Of a stretch of DNA of 33,252 nt, positions 22,366 to 29,188 are shown in pieces. Positions within the stretch are counted from its first letter, which is position 1. Every line of letters starts with the position of its first letter. The stretch spans positions 1 through 33,252 of the forward strand of contig JAAZMZ010000049.1 in the NCBI GenBank assembly GCA_012798535.1, written 5' to 3'. The notes beneath the pieces were generated by a model. The model was not told the DNA's origin and did not search any database. It was given only the letters and a program-made list of their open reading frames with translations. The stretch is from Leptolinea sp. (GTDB lineage Bacteria; Chloroflexota; Anaerolineae; Anaerolineales; Anaerolineaceae). The translations under genes were made by a program, and so were the position numbers.

Positions 22366-24098
22366 CCCGTACCTCGACGGTTTCCGTCCCTGACAGACAA
22401 GACGGATTTCTGTCCGACCGGAAAAAACGCAGAGAGATCGCCCGGACAGGCCTTCTGTGGCTGGCGCCGGCGATCTTTCTGCTGGTGTTCTATTTCTACC
22501 CGATGGGTAGTGTCTTCTGGGAATCCTGGAAGGGCATCAGCGAAGCGACCATCGACTGGGAAAGGGTTTTTCAACCGCTGGGATTTACCCTCTGGCAGGC
22601 ACTCTTATCCACAGGATTGACTCTGCTGGTGGGCATCCCCGCGGCGTATGTGTTTACGCACTACCACATCCCTCTGAAGAATATTCTACGCGGCCTGACC
22701 ACACTCCCGTTTATCCTGCCGACTGTGGTGGCAGCCGCGGCCATCAATTCACTGTACGGGCCCCGCGGTTGGATCAACCTGGCTTGGATGGCATTAACCG
22801 GAAGCAGCTCGCCGGCGGTCAGCATCGTCAATACACTGGCTGCCATCCTGCTGGCGCATGTATTCTACAACACAGCCGTGGTCATTCGTGTGACCGGCAG
22901 CGCCTGGGAGAAACTGGATGCGCGGCTGCCGGAAGCCGCCCGGATGTTGGGCGCTTCACCTTTTCAGGCTTTCCGCGAAGTGACTTTTCCTCTGTTGCTG
23001 CCATCCGTACTGGCTTCCGGGGTACTGGTGTTCCTGTTCGATTTCACAAGTTTCGGGGTCATTCTGATGCTGGGGGGGCCGGGTTTCTCCACTCTGGAAA
23101 CGGAAGTGTATTATCAGGCACTGCAGCGATTGAACCTGCCCATGGCCAGTCTGATCTCCATAATTCAACTGGTCTGCACCATTCTGATTGGCATCGGGTA
23201 CGCCCGCCTGAATCGAGTGGTGCAGATCCCGCTTATCCCGCGGATTCGGGCTGCCGGACCGTCGCGCTTCATGACTATCCAGGAAAAAATGGTGATCGGT
23301 TTGACAGTCGGATTTCTGGTCATCCTTTTCATCCTGCCGCTTCTGGGACTGGCCACCCGATCTGTCACCCGCCTGGAGGCGGAACGCGGGCAGCGAACGG
23401 AGTTTTCCACCGGATTGACTCTGGATTATTACCGTGAGTTATTTATCAACCGCCGTCAGTCCATCTTTTATGTCCCTCCGGCGCAGGCTGCCTTGAATTC
23501 GTTGATCTATGCAGCCGAAACCGTTTTATTTTCCGGTGTGCTGGGAATTCTTGCTTCATTGGCGCTGCATCACAAGAACCGGCTTACCCGTGTGATGGAT
23601 GCTCTGCTTATGCTGCCCCTTGGAACCTCGGCGGTAACGCTGGGTCTGGGGTATATACTGGTATTCAACCGGCCTCCGCTGGATATTCGCAGTTTTCCCC
23701 TGTTCATCCCCATCGCGCACAGTCTGGTGGCGCTGCCTTTTGTAATCCGCACCATATCACCGGTGATGGCTTCCATTCCCGATTCATTACGTCAGGCCGC
23801 AGCCACGCTGGGTGCCGCGCCACCGCGGATATGGCTGGAGATCGACTGGCCGATCATGGCACGCAGCGCTCTGGTTGCCGCCATTTTTTCCTTCACCATT
23901 TCTCTCGGAGAATTCGGTGCGACAACTTTCCTGGCCCGGCCTGAAATGCCCACGCTTCCGGTGGCGATTTATCGCTTTCTCTCCCAGCCGGGAGCGTTGA
24001 ATTACGGGCAGGCAATGGCCATGGCAACCTTCCTATTGGTCGTCTGTCTGGCCGGAATCCTCTCGATGGAGAGGATGAAGATTTTTGAATTTCAATAG
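22329..24098 (+). CDS. thiP: thiamine ABC transporter permease, fused two-domain
   Basis: 589 residues with two binding-protein-dependent permease domains in one chain, as in ThiP. Each has an EAA-type loop: EAARMLGASPFQAF followed by FPLLLPS, and RQAAATLGAAPPRIW followed by DWPIMARS. I count about 12 TM helices. The ATG at 22329 overlaps thiB by 37 nt. A GTG at 22362 would give a GTGA overlap and is an equally plausible start, because neither has a strong SD. The channel delivers thiamine from ThiB to the cytoplasm with ThiQ energy. Confidence 0.9.
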   Translation: MDQRLGKSGHPVTRTSTVSVPDRQDGFLSDRKKRREIARTGLLWLAPAIFLLVFYFYPMGSVFWESWKGISEATIDWERVFQPLGFTLWQALLSTGLTLLVGIPAAYVFTHYHIPLKNILRGLTTLPFILPTVVAAAAINSLYGPRGWINLAWMALTGSSSPAVSIVNTLAAILLAHVFYNTAVVIRVTGSAWEKLDARLPEAARMLGASPFQAFREVTFPLLLPSVLASGVLVFLFDFTSFGVILMLGGPGFSTLETEVYYQALQRLNLPMASLISIIQLVCTILIGIGYARLNRVVQIPLIPRIRAAGPSRFMTIQEKMVIGLTVGFLVILFILPLLGLATRSVTRLEAERGQRTEFSTGLTLDYYRELFINRRQSIFYVPPAQAALNSLIYAAETVLFSGVLGILASLALHHKNRLTRVMDALLMLPLGTSAVTLGLGYILVFNRPPLDIRSFPLFIPIAHSLVALPFVIRTISPVMASIPDSLRQAAATLGAAPPRIWLEIDWPIMARSALVAAIFSFTISLGEFGATTFLARPEMPTLPVAIYRFLSQPGALNYGQAMAMATFLLVVCLAGILSMERMKIFEFQ

Positions 24099-24130
24099 AC
24101 CTGTGAGCATAAGAGAAACGGAAAATTCCA

Positions 24131-25207
24131 ATGATGCTTGAAGTTCAAAACATTGTTAAATCCTATGAACTTGCCCCGCTCCTGCAGGGAGTATCTTTTT
24201 CAGTGGCGTCAGGTGAGGTGGTCTGTCTGCTGGGACGGTCAGGGAGCGGAAAAAGCACATTATTACGGATCATTGCCGGCCTCGAGAGAGCCGAAGAGGG
24301 CAAGGTGCTATGGGAAGAGCAGGATATTACCGATATTCCCGTGCATCTGCGCGGTTTCGGTTTGATGTTCCAGGATTACGCTCTCTTTCCACACCGCAGT
24401 GTGGAACAGAATGTGTCATTCGGCCTGCGTATGCAGAATTTGCCGGAAAGACAAATTCAGGAACGCACGGCAGAAATGCTCGAACTCGTGCATATGAGCC
24501 CTTTCGCAAAAAGGAAAGTGATCGATCTTTCCGGCGGTGAGCAGCAGCGCATTGCTCTAGCACGGTCGCTGGCACCAAAGCCCAAATTATTGATGCTAGA
24601 TGAGCCTCTGGGTGCACTGGATAGGACTCTTAAACAGACGCTCATGGATGATCTACGGCAGATTATCCGAAACACGCGGATACCCGCGATCTATGTCACT
24701 CACGACCAGGAAGAGGCTTTTTCCATTGCCGATCGCCTGATCATGTTGAATGACGGCAAGATCGAACAGGTCGGCTCACCGGAAGAGGTGTACCGCCGCC
24801 CGGCCAGCCTCTGGGTGGCCAACTTCCTGGGCTTGGGAAATACTCTCCCCGCAAAGGTGATATCTACGACACCCTTGATCCTCTCCACTTCTGTTGGAGA
24901 TATTCCGCTTCAAGACAGGCAGCTATCTTTGCACAAAGAGGATGAACTGATCTTACTGCTGCTTCCAGAAGTGGCTGGAATGCAAATTAATAATTTGCCC
25001 AGACAAAAGGAGCCGGATAACGGTTTTATTCATCTCCAGGGGATCATTGAAGAATCGATCTTCGTGGAAGGCAAGTACCGTATTGAAGTCAAGATTGGCC
25101 AATCCACCCTTCACTTTATCTCTCAACTGCGGTTTAATCATGGAGAATCGATATCCATATCTTATCCTACTGGTGAACTTCAATGTCTATCGAGAACCCG
25201 GAAGTAG
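24131..25207 (+). CDS. thiQ: thiamine ABC transporter ATP-binding protein
   Basis: 358 residues. The ATPase core has Walker A GRSGSGKST (35-43), Q-loop FQDYALFP, signature LSGGEQQRIALARSL, Walker B LLMLDEPLGALD and H-loop VTHDQEEA. The last 120 residues form a TOBE-like regulatory domain. It would energise the ThiBP transporter. Its end overlaps the next gene by 25 nt. The general family also serves iron and polyamine uptake, but the riboswitch operon supports thiamine. The start could be ATG 24131 or 24134. Confidence 0.92.
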   Translation: MMLEVQNIVKSYELAPLLQGVSFSVASGEVVCLLGRSGSGKSTLLRIIAGLERAEEGKVLWEEQDITDIPVHLRGFGLMFQDYALFPHRSVEQNVSFGLRMQNLPERQIQERTAEMLELVHMSPFAKRKVIDLSGGEQQRIALARSLAPKPKLLMLDEPLGALDRTLKQTLMDDLRQIIRNTRIPAIYVTHDQEEAFSIADRLIMLNDGKIEQVGSPEEVYRRPASLWVANFLGLGNTLPAKVISTTPLILSTSVGDIPLQDRQLSLHKEDELILLLLPEVAGMQINNLPRQKEPDNGFIHLQGIIEESIFVEGKYRIEVKIGQSTLHFISQLRFNHGESISISYPTGELQCLSRTRK

Positions 25208-25659
25208 TACAGGTAATAAAAATGAACACACTTCGTCAGGAAACCTGGCGGTACCCCGGAAAGATCCTGACAAGAACAAACAACCACATTCTTCTGGAAG
25301 CTTATTTCAACCGTTCCGATTTTTTATTTCATGAGATAGTGCTGGCACGGGGGGATCGGTTTCTTGAAACATACTTTAATGACCGCTGGTACAACATTTT
25401 CGAAATCCATGATAAGTCGACCGATGCCTTGAAAGGCTGGTATTGCAATGTGACATATCCGGCAGAGTTCACAGATGGGATGATCAGTTATATAGATCTT
25501 GCACTCGACCTGCTGGTGTACCCGGACGGCCGCCAATTGGTTCTGGATGAGGATGAATTTGCAGATTTACATTTGAATGACAGCGATACCGAAAAAGCAC
25601 GCCGCGCCCTGGGGGAACTTCAGCAAATCATGAAATCGCCTTTGCCCTTCAAATTATAA
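25183..25659 (+). CDS. DUF402 domain protein (NtdP-like nucleoside phosphatase family)
   Basis: 158 residues. The N-terminal beta strands VQVIKMNTLRQETWRYPGKIL, then the core GWYCNVTYP, and the metal-binding-like acidic segments DLALDLLVYPDG and LDEDEF are characteristic of DUF402. Some members hydrolyse nucleoside tri- or diphosphates. The long start at 25183 is preferred over the ATG at 25222, because the first strand would otherwise be lost. It overlaps thiQ by 25 nt, so it is the last gene of the thiamine operon. A role in phosphate ester or thiamine phosphate turnover is only a guess. Confidence 0.82.
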   Translation: MSIENPEVVQVIKMNTLRQETWRYPGKILTRTNNHILLEAYFNRSDFLFHEIVLARGDRFLETYFNDRWYNIFEIHDKSTDALKGWYCNVTYPAEFTDGMISYIDLALDLLVYPDGRQLVLDEDEFADLHLNDSDTEKARRALGELQQIMKSPLPFKL

Positions 25660-25690
25660 AACCGGGAATCCCCAAAACGAATTCCCGGTT
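25660..25690. terminator. hairpin between convergent operons
   Basis: A 10-bp perfect stem (AACCGGGAAT / ATTCCCGGTT) with an 11-nt loop lies immediately after the DUF402 stop. It has no strong T-run, but its position between convergent units suggests a bidirectional terminator. Confidence 0.6.
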
Positions 25691-25717
25691 AAGAAACTGA
25701 CTATCGAAGTGGTGAGA

Positions 25718-25945
25718 TCAGATGAGTGAAAGCATGCCCATGCCCATATTCATCTGTTCGAGCAGGGAATCCCCGTTATTCCACAACCAGATTCCTGCAG
25801 CGGCGCAGGAGCACAGACAGCATAGTACAAGGACGATAATAAGAACAATGATCCAGGTTTTGTTGGATTTCTTTTGCTCCGGCGGGATCGGCGGGGGCAG
25901 ATCGGGTAATTCTTCGACCGGATTGACACTGGGCACATCTTGCAT
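25718..25945 (-). CDS. small single-pass membrane protein with Cys-rich segment
   Basis: 75 residues with no recognised family. A Pro-rich acidic N-terminus (EELPDLPPPIPPEQ) and a short basic stretch lead to one TM helix (WIIVLIIVLVL). This ends in a striking LCCLCSCAAAG segment, then a short Asn/Met-rich tail. The start is supported by GAGGAGG about 6 nt upstream. It follows the DUF4190 gene by 18 nt, and both are probably co-transcribed. The Cys cluster at the membrane edge might be acylated or bind metal, but that is a guess. Confidence 0.6.
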   Translation of the reverse strand: MQDVPSVNPVEELPDLPPPIPPEQKKSNKTWIIVLIIVLVLCCLCSCAAAGIWLWNNGDSLLEQMNMGMGMLSLI

Positions 25946-25963
25946 GATTTCCTCCTCGAATAC

Positions 25964-26290
25964 TTATTGAATACCATTTAAATAGGGGACACAAAATATC
26001 GGCATACTGATCAAACCACCGAAGATTAACAGCAAAAGGCATCCTCCCAGGATAGCCAACCCGATGTTGAGGTAACCCAGCACCAGTCCGGCTGTTGCCA
26101 GACCATCGCCGCCAAGTCTGCCCTGGCTGCTGCGGATCTGGCTTTTTGCCACATGCCCGGCGATTATGGCGGCCAGGCCGCCCACGCCAAAAACACCCAT
26201 CCAGCCCAACAACCCGGAGACCAGGCTGAAGATAGCCCAACCGCTGGTTTCGACAACAACAGGATTTCGCGGATAAGAAGAATCGGTCAT
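25964..26290 (-). CDS. DUF4190-like small membrane protein
   Basis: 108 residues with two or three TM helices. It begins with a polar tail (MTDSSYPRN) and has the pattern AIFSLVSGLLGW...GLAAIIAGHVAKSQI, which matches DUF4190. The GDGLATAGLVLGYLNIGLAILGG helix follows, as is usual. The function of DUF4190 is not known. No convincing SD precedes the ATG. It is followed by the Cys-rich small membrane gene. Confidence 0.75.
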   Translation of the reverse strand: MTDSSYPRNPVVVETSGWAIFSLVSGLLGWMGVFGVGGLAAIIAGHVAKSQIRSSQGRLGGDGLATAGLVLGYLNIGLAILGGCLLLLIFGGLISMPIFCVPYLNGIQ

Positions 26291-26324
26291 GATCGTTTGC
26301 TTTGAATAGTATTGTACAAAAAAA

Positions 26325-26894
26325 TCAGGCAGTCTGCGAGTTTCCGTCAGAACTGTGCCGCCAGCGGAAGATGATCCAGGCGGTGACCAGTATGATGATG
26401 GCGGCTATGATCACCGGTATGACTACAGACAGAACCGAGATCACAAAGGAAACAAAATCTTCTGCCATGGATACCGGTACATTTGCTGCTCCACCGGTGG
26501 TTGCGGTGACGGCGGGGCGAAGAAGGCCGGCTTTAGCCGCATGAACACCACCGGCGATTAAAAGTCCCAATCCCAGAGAAAGAACGGGGTGGACTTCGGT
26601 AACAATGTTGGCACTGGCAGCGAAAGCCACCGCTCCGGCAGCCGGGCGTACAAAGGTCTGGATGACATCGTTGACATGATTGACAGCCGGAACTTTATCT
26701 GCGAAGAATTCGATCAAAGACAGGAATAGTAGAATACCGATAATCCACCAATCAGTGAGCACGTTCCAGGGTTCCCGCAGTTGGATCAAATTTGTAAATT
26801 TGGCCAGCAGGGAAATGGTCAGCAATGGAATATAAGCATTCAACCCGGCGCTGGCTGAAAGTCCAAATGCTGAAAAGACATTAATAAGCTCCAT
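26325..26894 (-). CDS. DUF4126 multi-pass membrane protein
   Basis: About 189 residues with five or so TM helices. The N-terminal FGLSASAGLNAYIPLL and the FFADKVPAVNHVND segment match DUF4126. The central HAAKAGLLRP stretch is also typical. I place the start at 26894, where GGAGG lies 4 nt upstream of the second of two ATGs; a GTG at 26909 would add five residues. The function is unknown. It follows DUF2085 at a 39-nt gap with AT-rich sequence that could hold a weak promoter. Confidence 0.8.
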   Translation of the reverse strand: MELINVFSAFGLSASAGLNAYIPLLTISLLAKFTNLIQLREPWNVLTDWWIIGILLFLSLIEFFADKVPAVNHVNDVIQTFVRPAAGAVAFAASANIVTEVHPVLSLGLGLLIAGGVHAAKAGLLRPAVTATTGGAANVPVSMAEDFVSFVISVLSVVIPVIIAAIIILVTAWIIFRWRHSSDGNSQTA

Positions 26895-26933
26895 CATTCC
26901 TCCAATCACTATATATATACTATACGTAAGAAC

Positions 26934-27743
26934 TTACAAAAAGTTAAATCCGTTCCAGGTTCCGGTTAACCACAACCTGGCTGCATCAAACACAAAAACC
27001 TGGAGCAGCGCCGTGGAGAATCCAAACGCCAGATACCCGATCAACTCGTAAGTGTGATGGAAGGCATTTTCTTTTTTTCGGATCATGATCCATACAATGG
27101 TGTATATCAGGCCAAGTAGCAAAATGGCACTGAAGGCCGAAAGAAGAGCTAATGGATAAAGCAGCAGCGCATTTTCTGTGAGCAGCAGAGCAGAAAAAAT
27201 CAATGCTGTTGCTAGCAGAAGGAAAAACTCCTGGAAACCGCCGATGGCCGGTTGCGGATCCCAGTTTTGCCACAGGGTTTGATGCAGAATGGGCATCAAC
27301 ACGGCTGTCATGCTCACCCCCATCCCTGTTCCTGTCACCAAACGGAGAATATTATCTGGTTCATAGAGTGTGGGAAATTTGGGGAGGAGATGAAAATAGG
27401 AGTTGACGCCATCGATGCCGAAAATGACTAGTAATCCGCCCAGTGCGAAAAGGATTTTTCTGGGTGGAAAACCGCCTCTACGGCCAACCCGCAGATGATA
27501 GAGAATGCCAACCAGCGCGCCGAGATACATGCCTGAACAACGGGCACACAACGGCAATTGACGTTCGCCAAACAGAAAAGAGCGAACAGTGATCCGATGG
27601 CATAATGCATAGCCAACAGCATCTGCTTTGCCCAGCAAGCCAGGTGGAGTGAAGTACAGCCAGCCGGTAAGAATTGCCGTGAACAGCAGCAATCCCAGCA
27701 GGGTAAAACGATCACGAGATTTTGAAGTTGTACGGTCTAACAT
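26934..27743 (-). CDS. DUF2085 multi-pass membrane protein
   Basis: About 269 residues. The DUF2085 signature is clear: ALCHR, then ERQLPLCARCSGMYLG, with three cysteines and a His that could bind metal near the membrane face. Seven or eight TM helices follow. The family function is not known to me. The ATG at 27743 lies only 9 nt after a perfect TATAAT at 27758-27753 on this strand, with GTGTCA at a 17-nt spacing. It should therefore be transcribed with almost no leader. No SD is present. Confidence 0.82.
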   Translation of the reverse strand: MLDRTTSKSRDRFTLLGLLLFTAILTGWLYFTPPGLLGKADAVGYALCHRITVRSFLFGERQLPLCARCSGMYLGALVGILYHLRVGRRGGFPPRKILFALGGLLVIFGIDGVNSYFHLLPKFPTLYEPDNILRLVTGTGMGVSMTAVLMPILHQTLWQNWDPQPAIGGFQEFFLLLATALIFSALLLTENALLLYPLALLSAFSAILLLGLIYTIVWIMIRKKENAFHHTYELIGYLAFGFSTALLQVFVFDAARLWLTGTWNGFNFL

Positions 27744-27752
27744 GATCACATC

Positions 27753-27781
27753 ATTATACTTACTCGTTTTTTACTTGACAC
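27753..27781 (-). promoter_or_regulatory. promoter of the DUF2085 gene
   Basis: On the minus strand, GTGTCA at 27781-27776, a 17-nt spacer and TATAAT at 27758-27753. The -35 shares bases with the plus-strand -35 of the orphan RNA at 27775-27780. The predicted start is within 2-3 nt of the DUF2085 ATG. Confidence 0.6.
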
Positions 27782-27803
27782 AACACCTCATCTATGAAAT
27801 ACT
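27775..27803 (+). promoter_or_regulatory. promoter of the orphan structured transcript
   Basis: TTGACA at 27775-27780, a 17-nt spacer and AATACT at 27798-27803. A start near 27810 would place the SD and small ORF about 30-50 nt into the RNA. This is back to back with the DUF2085 promoter, and the two -35 boxes overlap. Confidence 0.6.
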
Positions 27804-27809
27804 AAAGAA

Positions 27810-27968
27810 GAAATTCCCATCCCCCATTGCCATTCTAACGTGAGGAGGTGGTGCCTAACATGAATGATAGTCTGAGTTCCATACGCGTCGCTGCGGCATC
27901 CCTCCTCGTTTTACGATAAAGGATACCGCAGCGAACGGGAGAGCCCCCGCGAGGGGGTTCTCTTCGTT
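27810..27968 (+). ncRNA. candidate structured small RNA or regulatory small mRNA
   Basis: After the promoter, the transcript contains a strong SD (GAGGAGG 27842-27848) and a 19-codon ORF. Hairpin 1 has TCGCTGCGG 27888-27896 paired with CCGCAGCGA 27926-27934, extended by ATCC/GGAT beyond one mismatch. Its loop shows CCTCCTC 27901-27907, complementary to the SD over 7 bp. Hairpin 2 is a 10-bp stem (27939-27948 / 27953-27962) with a GCGA tetraloop. T-rich sequence with TTCGTT follows but there is no clean T-run. It ends against the convergent pfkA. I know no matching RNA family. Confidence 0.55.
27860..27919 (+). CDS. 19-residue small ORF inside the orphan transcript
   Basis: ATG at 27860 to TAA at 27917-27919 encodes MNDSLSSIRVAAASLLVLR. 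The SD GAGGAGG ends 11 nt upstream, at the long end of useful spacing; the wider GAGGAGGTGGTG lies closer. The peptide is short, mildly amphipathic and C-terminally basic. Most of its codons overlap hairpin 1, so it may be a leader peptide whose translation changes the RNA structure, or merely an ORF inside a non-coding RNA. Confidence 0.35.
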   Translation: MNDSLSSIRVAAASLLVLR

Positions 27969-29061
27969 AAATGACCGGACTATCGCCAAAGGAAATCCCC
28001 AACCCTCTGGCTGTCTGGATGGCATCGCAATTGACATCCACGCGCTTGGGAACGGCCAGCGCATCTTCCAGGCTGATGTTTACAATCTTGCCCTGCTGCA
28101 GGGCTACCATCTGCCCGTAACCGCCTTCCGCTGCCAGCCTGACCGCGGCGGCGCCGAAGCGTGTGGCCAGATCGCGGTCAAAGGCTGTGGGTGTACCACC
28201 ACGCTGCAAATGACCAAGGACAATCACCCGGCTCTCGATCTTTGTCAGGCGGGTGATCTCATCGGCCACGCGCACGGCAATCCCTCCCAGCCGCGGGGTA
28301 TAGACTTCATCTCCCATTCGACTGACGATGATTTCACCGCCTTTACGTCTGGCACCTTCTGCCACCGCCACAATACTGAAGTGGGTCCCGCGCTCAGTGC
28401 GTTTCTTGATCTTGTCGATGATGTACTCAATCGTGAAGGGGATCTCAGGAATGAGGATCACATCCGCTCCACCGGCCAATCCGGCAGTAAGGGTGATGAA
28501 ACCGGCTTCCCGTCCCATCAGTTCGATCACCATCACCCGGTGATGAGCTTCAGCCGTACTGTGCAGCCGGTCCAACGCCTCTGTGGCCACGTTTAGAGCG
28601 GTGTCAAAACCGAAAGTACATTCTGTGCCACCAATATCGTTGTCAATTGTTTTGGGTACACCGATCACCGGTACTCCGATTGGGAAGAGTTCCCGCGCGA
28701 TACGCAGAGTACCGTCGCCGCCAACGACGATCAGAGCATCCAGTTTAAGATCGGTAATATTGTCTTTGATTTTCTGCGAAACATCCTCAACTACTTCACG
28801 CCCCGCGCGGATTACTTTTCGCGCGAAAGGATTCCCACGATTGGCCGAACCGAGAATGGTTCCACCCCGCGGCAGAATGCCGCGCACAGCAGCCGCGTCC
28901 AACGGGAACAATCCGTAATCACCCAGGAACCCGTCAAAACCATCTCGTACTCCCATAACCTCACAGTTGTACTGATTCGCGGCTGTTTTCACCACAGCCC
29001 GGATCACGGCGTTTAATCCGGGGGCATCTCCACCGCCGGTTAAGATGGCGATACGTTTCAT
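27967..29061 (-). CDS. pfkA: 6-phosphofructokinase, mixed-type
   Basis: 364 residues. It phosphorylates fructose-6-P to fructose-1,6-bisphosphate in glycolysis. Motifs include GGGDAPGLN (9-17), GGDGT (114-118), PKTIDND (136-142) and MGREAG (182-187). Gly in GGDGT favours ATP, while Lys in PKTIDND is the residue seen in pyrophosphate-dependent and mixed-group enzymes. GGAGG lies 4 nt before the ATG. A nested inverted repeat sits 27 nt upstream of the start. The gene is divergent from the photolyase gene. Confidence 0.93.
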   Translation of the reverse strand: MKRIAILTGGGDAPGLNAVIRAVVKTAANQYNCEVMGVRDGFDGFLGDYGLFPLDAAAVRGILPRGGTILGSANRGNPFARKVIRAGREVVEDVSQKIKDNITDLKLDALIVVGGDGTLRIARELFPIGVPVIGVPKTIDNDIGGTECTFGFDTALNVATEALDRLHSTAEAHHRVMVIELMGREAGFITLTAGLAGGADVILIPEIPFTIEYIIDKIKKRTERGTHFSIVAVAEGARRKGGEIIVSRMGDEVYTPRLGGIAVRVADEITRLTKIESRVIVLGHLQRGGTPTAFDRDLATRFGAAAVRLAAEGGYGQMVALQQGKIVNISLEDALAVPKRVDVNCDAIQTARGLGISFGDSPVI

Positions 29062-29087
29062 AATCCCTCCTTCCAGACCAAAATCAT

Positions 29088-29124
29088 CATGTACAGCTAA
29101 TAGTAGCTATTAAACCAGTACATG
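29088..29124. repeat. nested inverted repeats upstream of pfkA
   Basis: Outer arms CATGTAC (29088-29094) and GTACATG (29118-29124) enclose inner arms TAATAG (29098-29103) and CTATTA (29107-29112) around a TAG centre. It lies in the divergent pfkA-photolyase gap (29062-29188), on the pfkA side. It could be an operator for a dimeric regulator or a 5'-leader stem-loop. No promoter in this gap is convincing. Confidence 0.5.
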
Positions 29125-29188
29125 CAAGCTTTAAATCCGTGAAAACATCCTAAAATCAATGTAAATATTGTCCCGAGGAAAATTTAGT

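Noticed and set aside
22769..23437. Plus-strand 222-codon frame inside thiP
   Set aside because: Same-strand out-of-frame reading of the permease; Gly/Ser/His-rich with no TM pattern.
27628..27843. 71-codon plus-strand frame antisense to DUF2085 and into the orphan RNA leader
   Set aside because: It starts inside the antisense of a clear gene and crosses the divergent promoters.
27855..28064. 69-codon minus-strand frame across the pfkA end
   Set aside because: Out-of-frame reading of pfkA and antisense to the orphan RNA; no SD or family.
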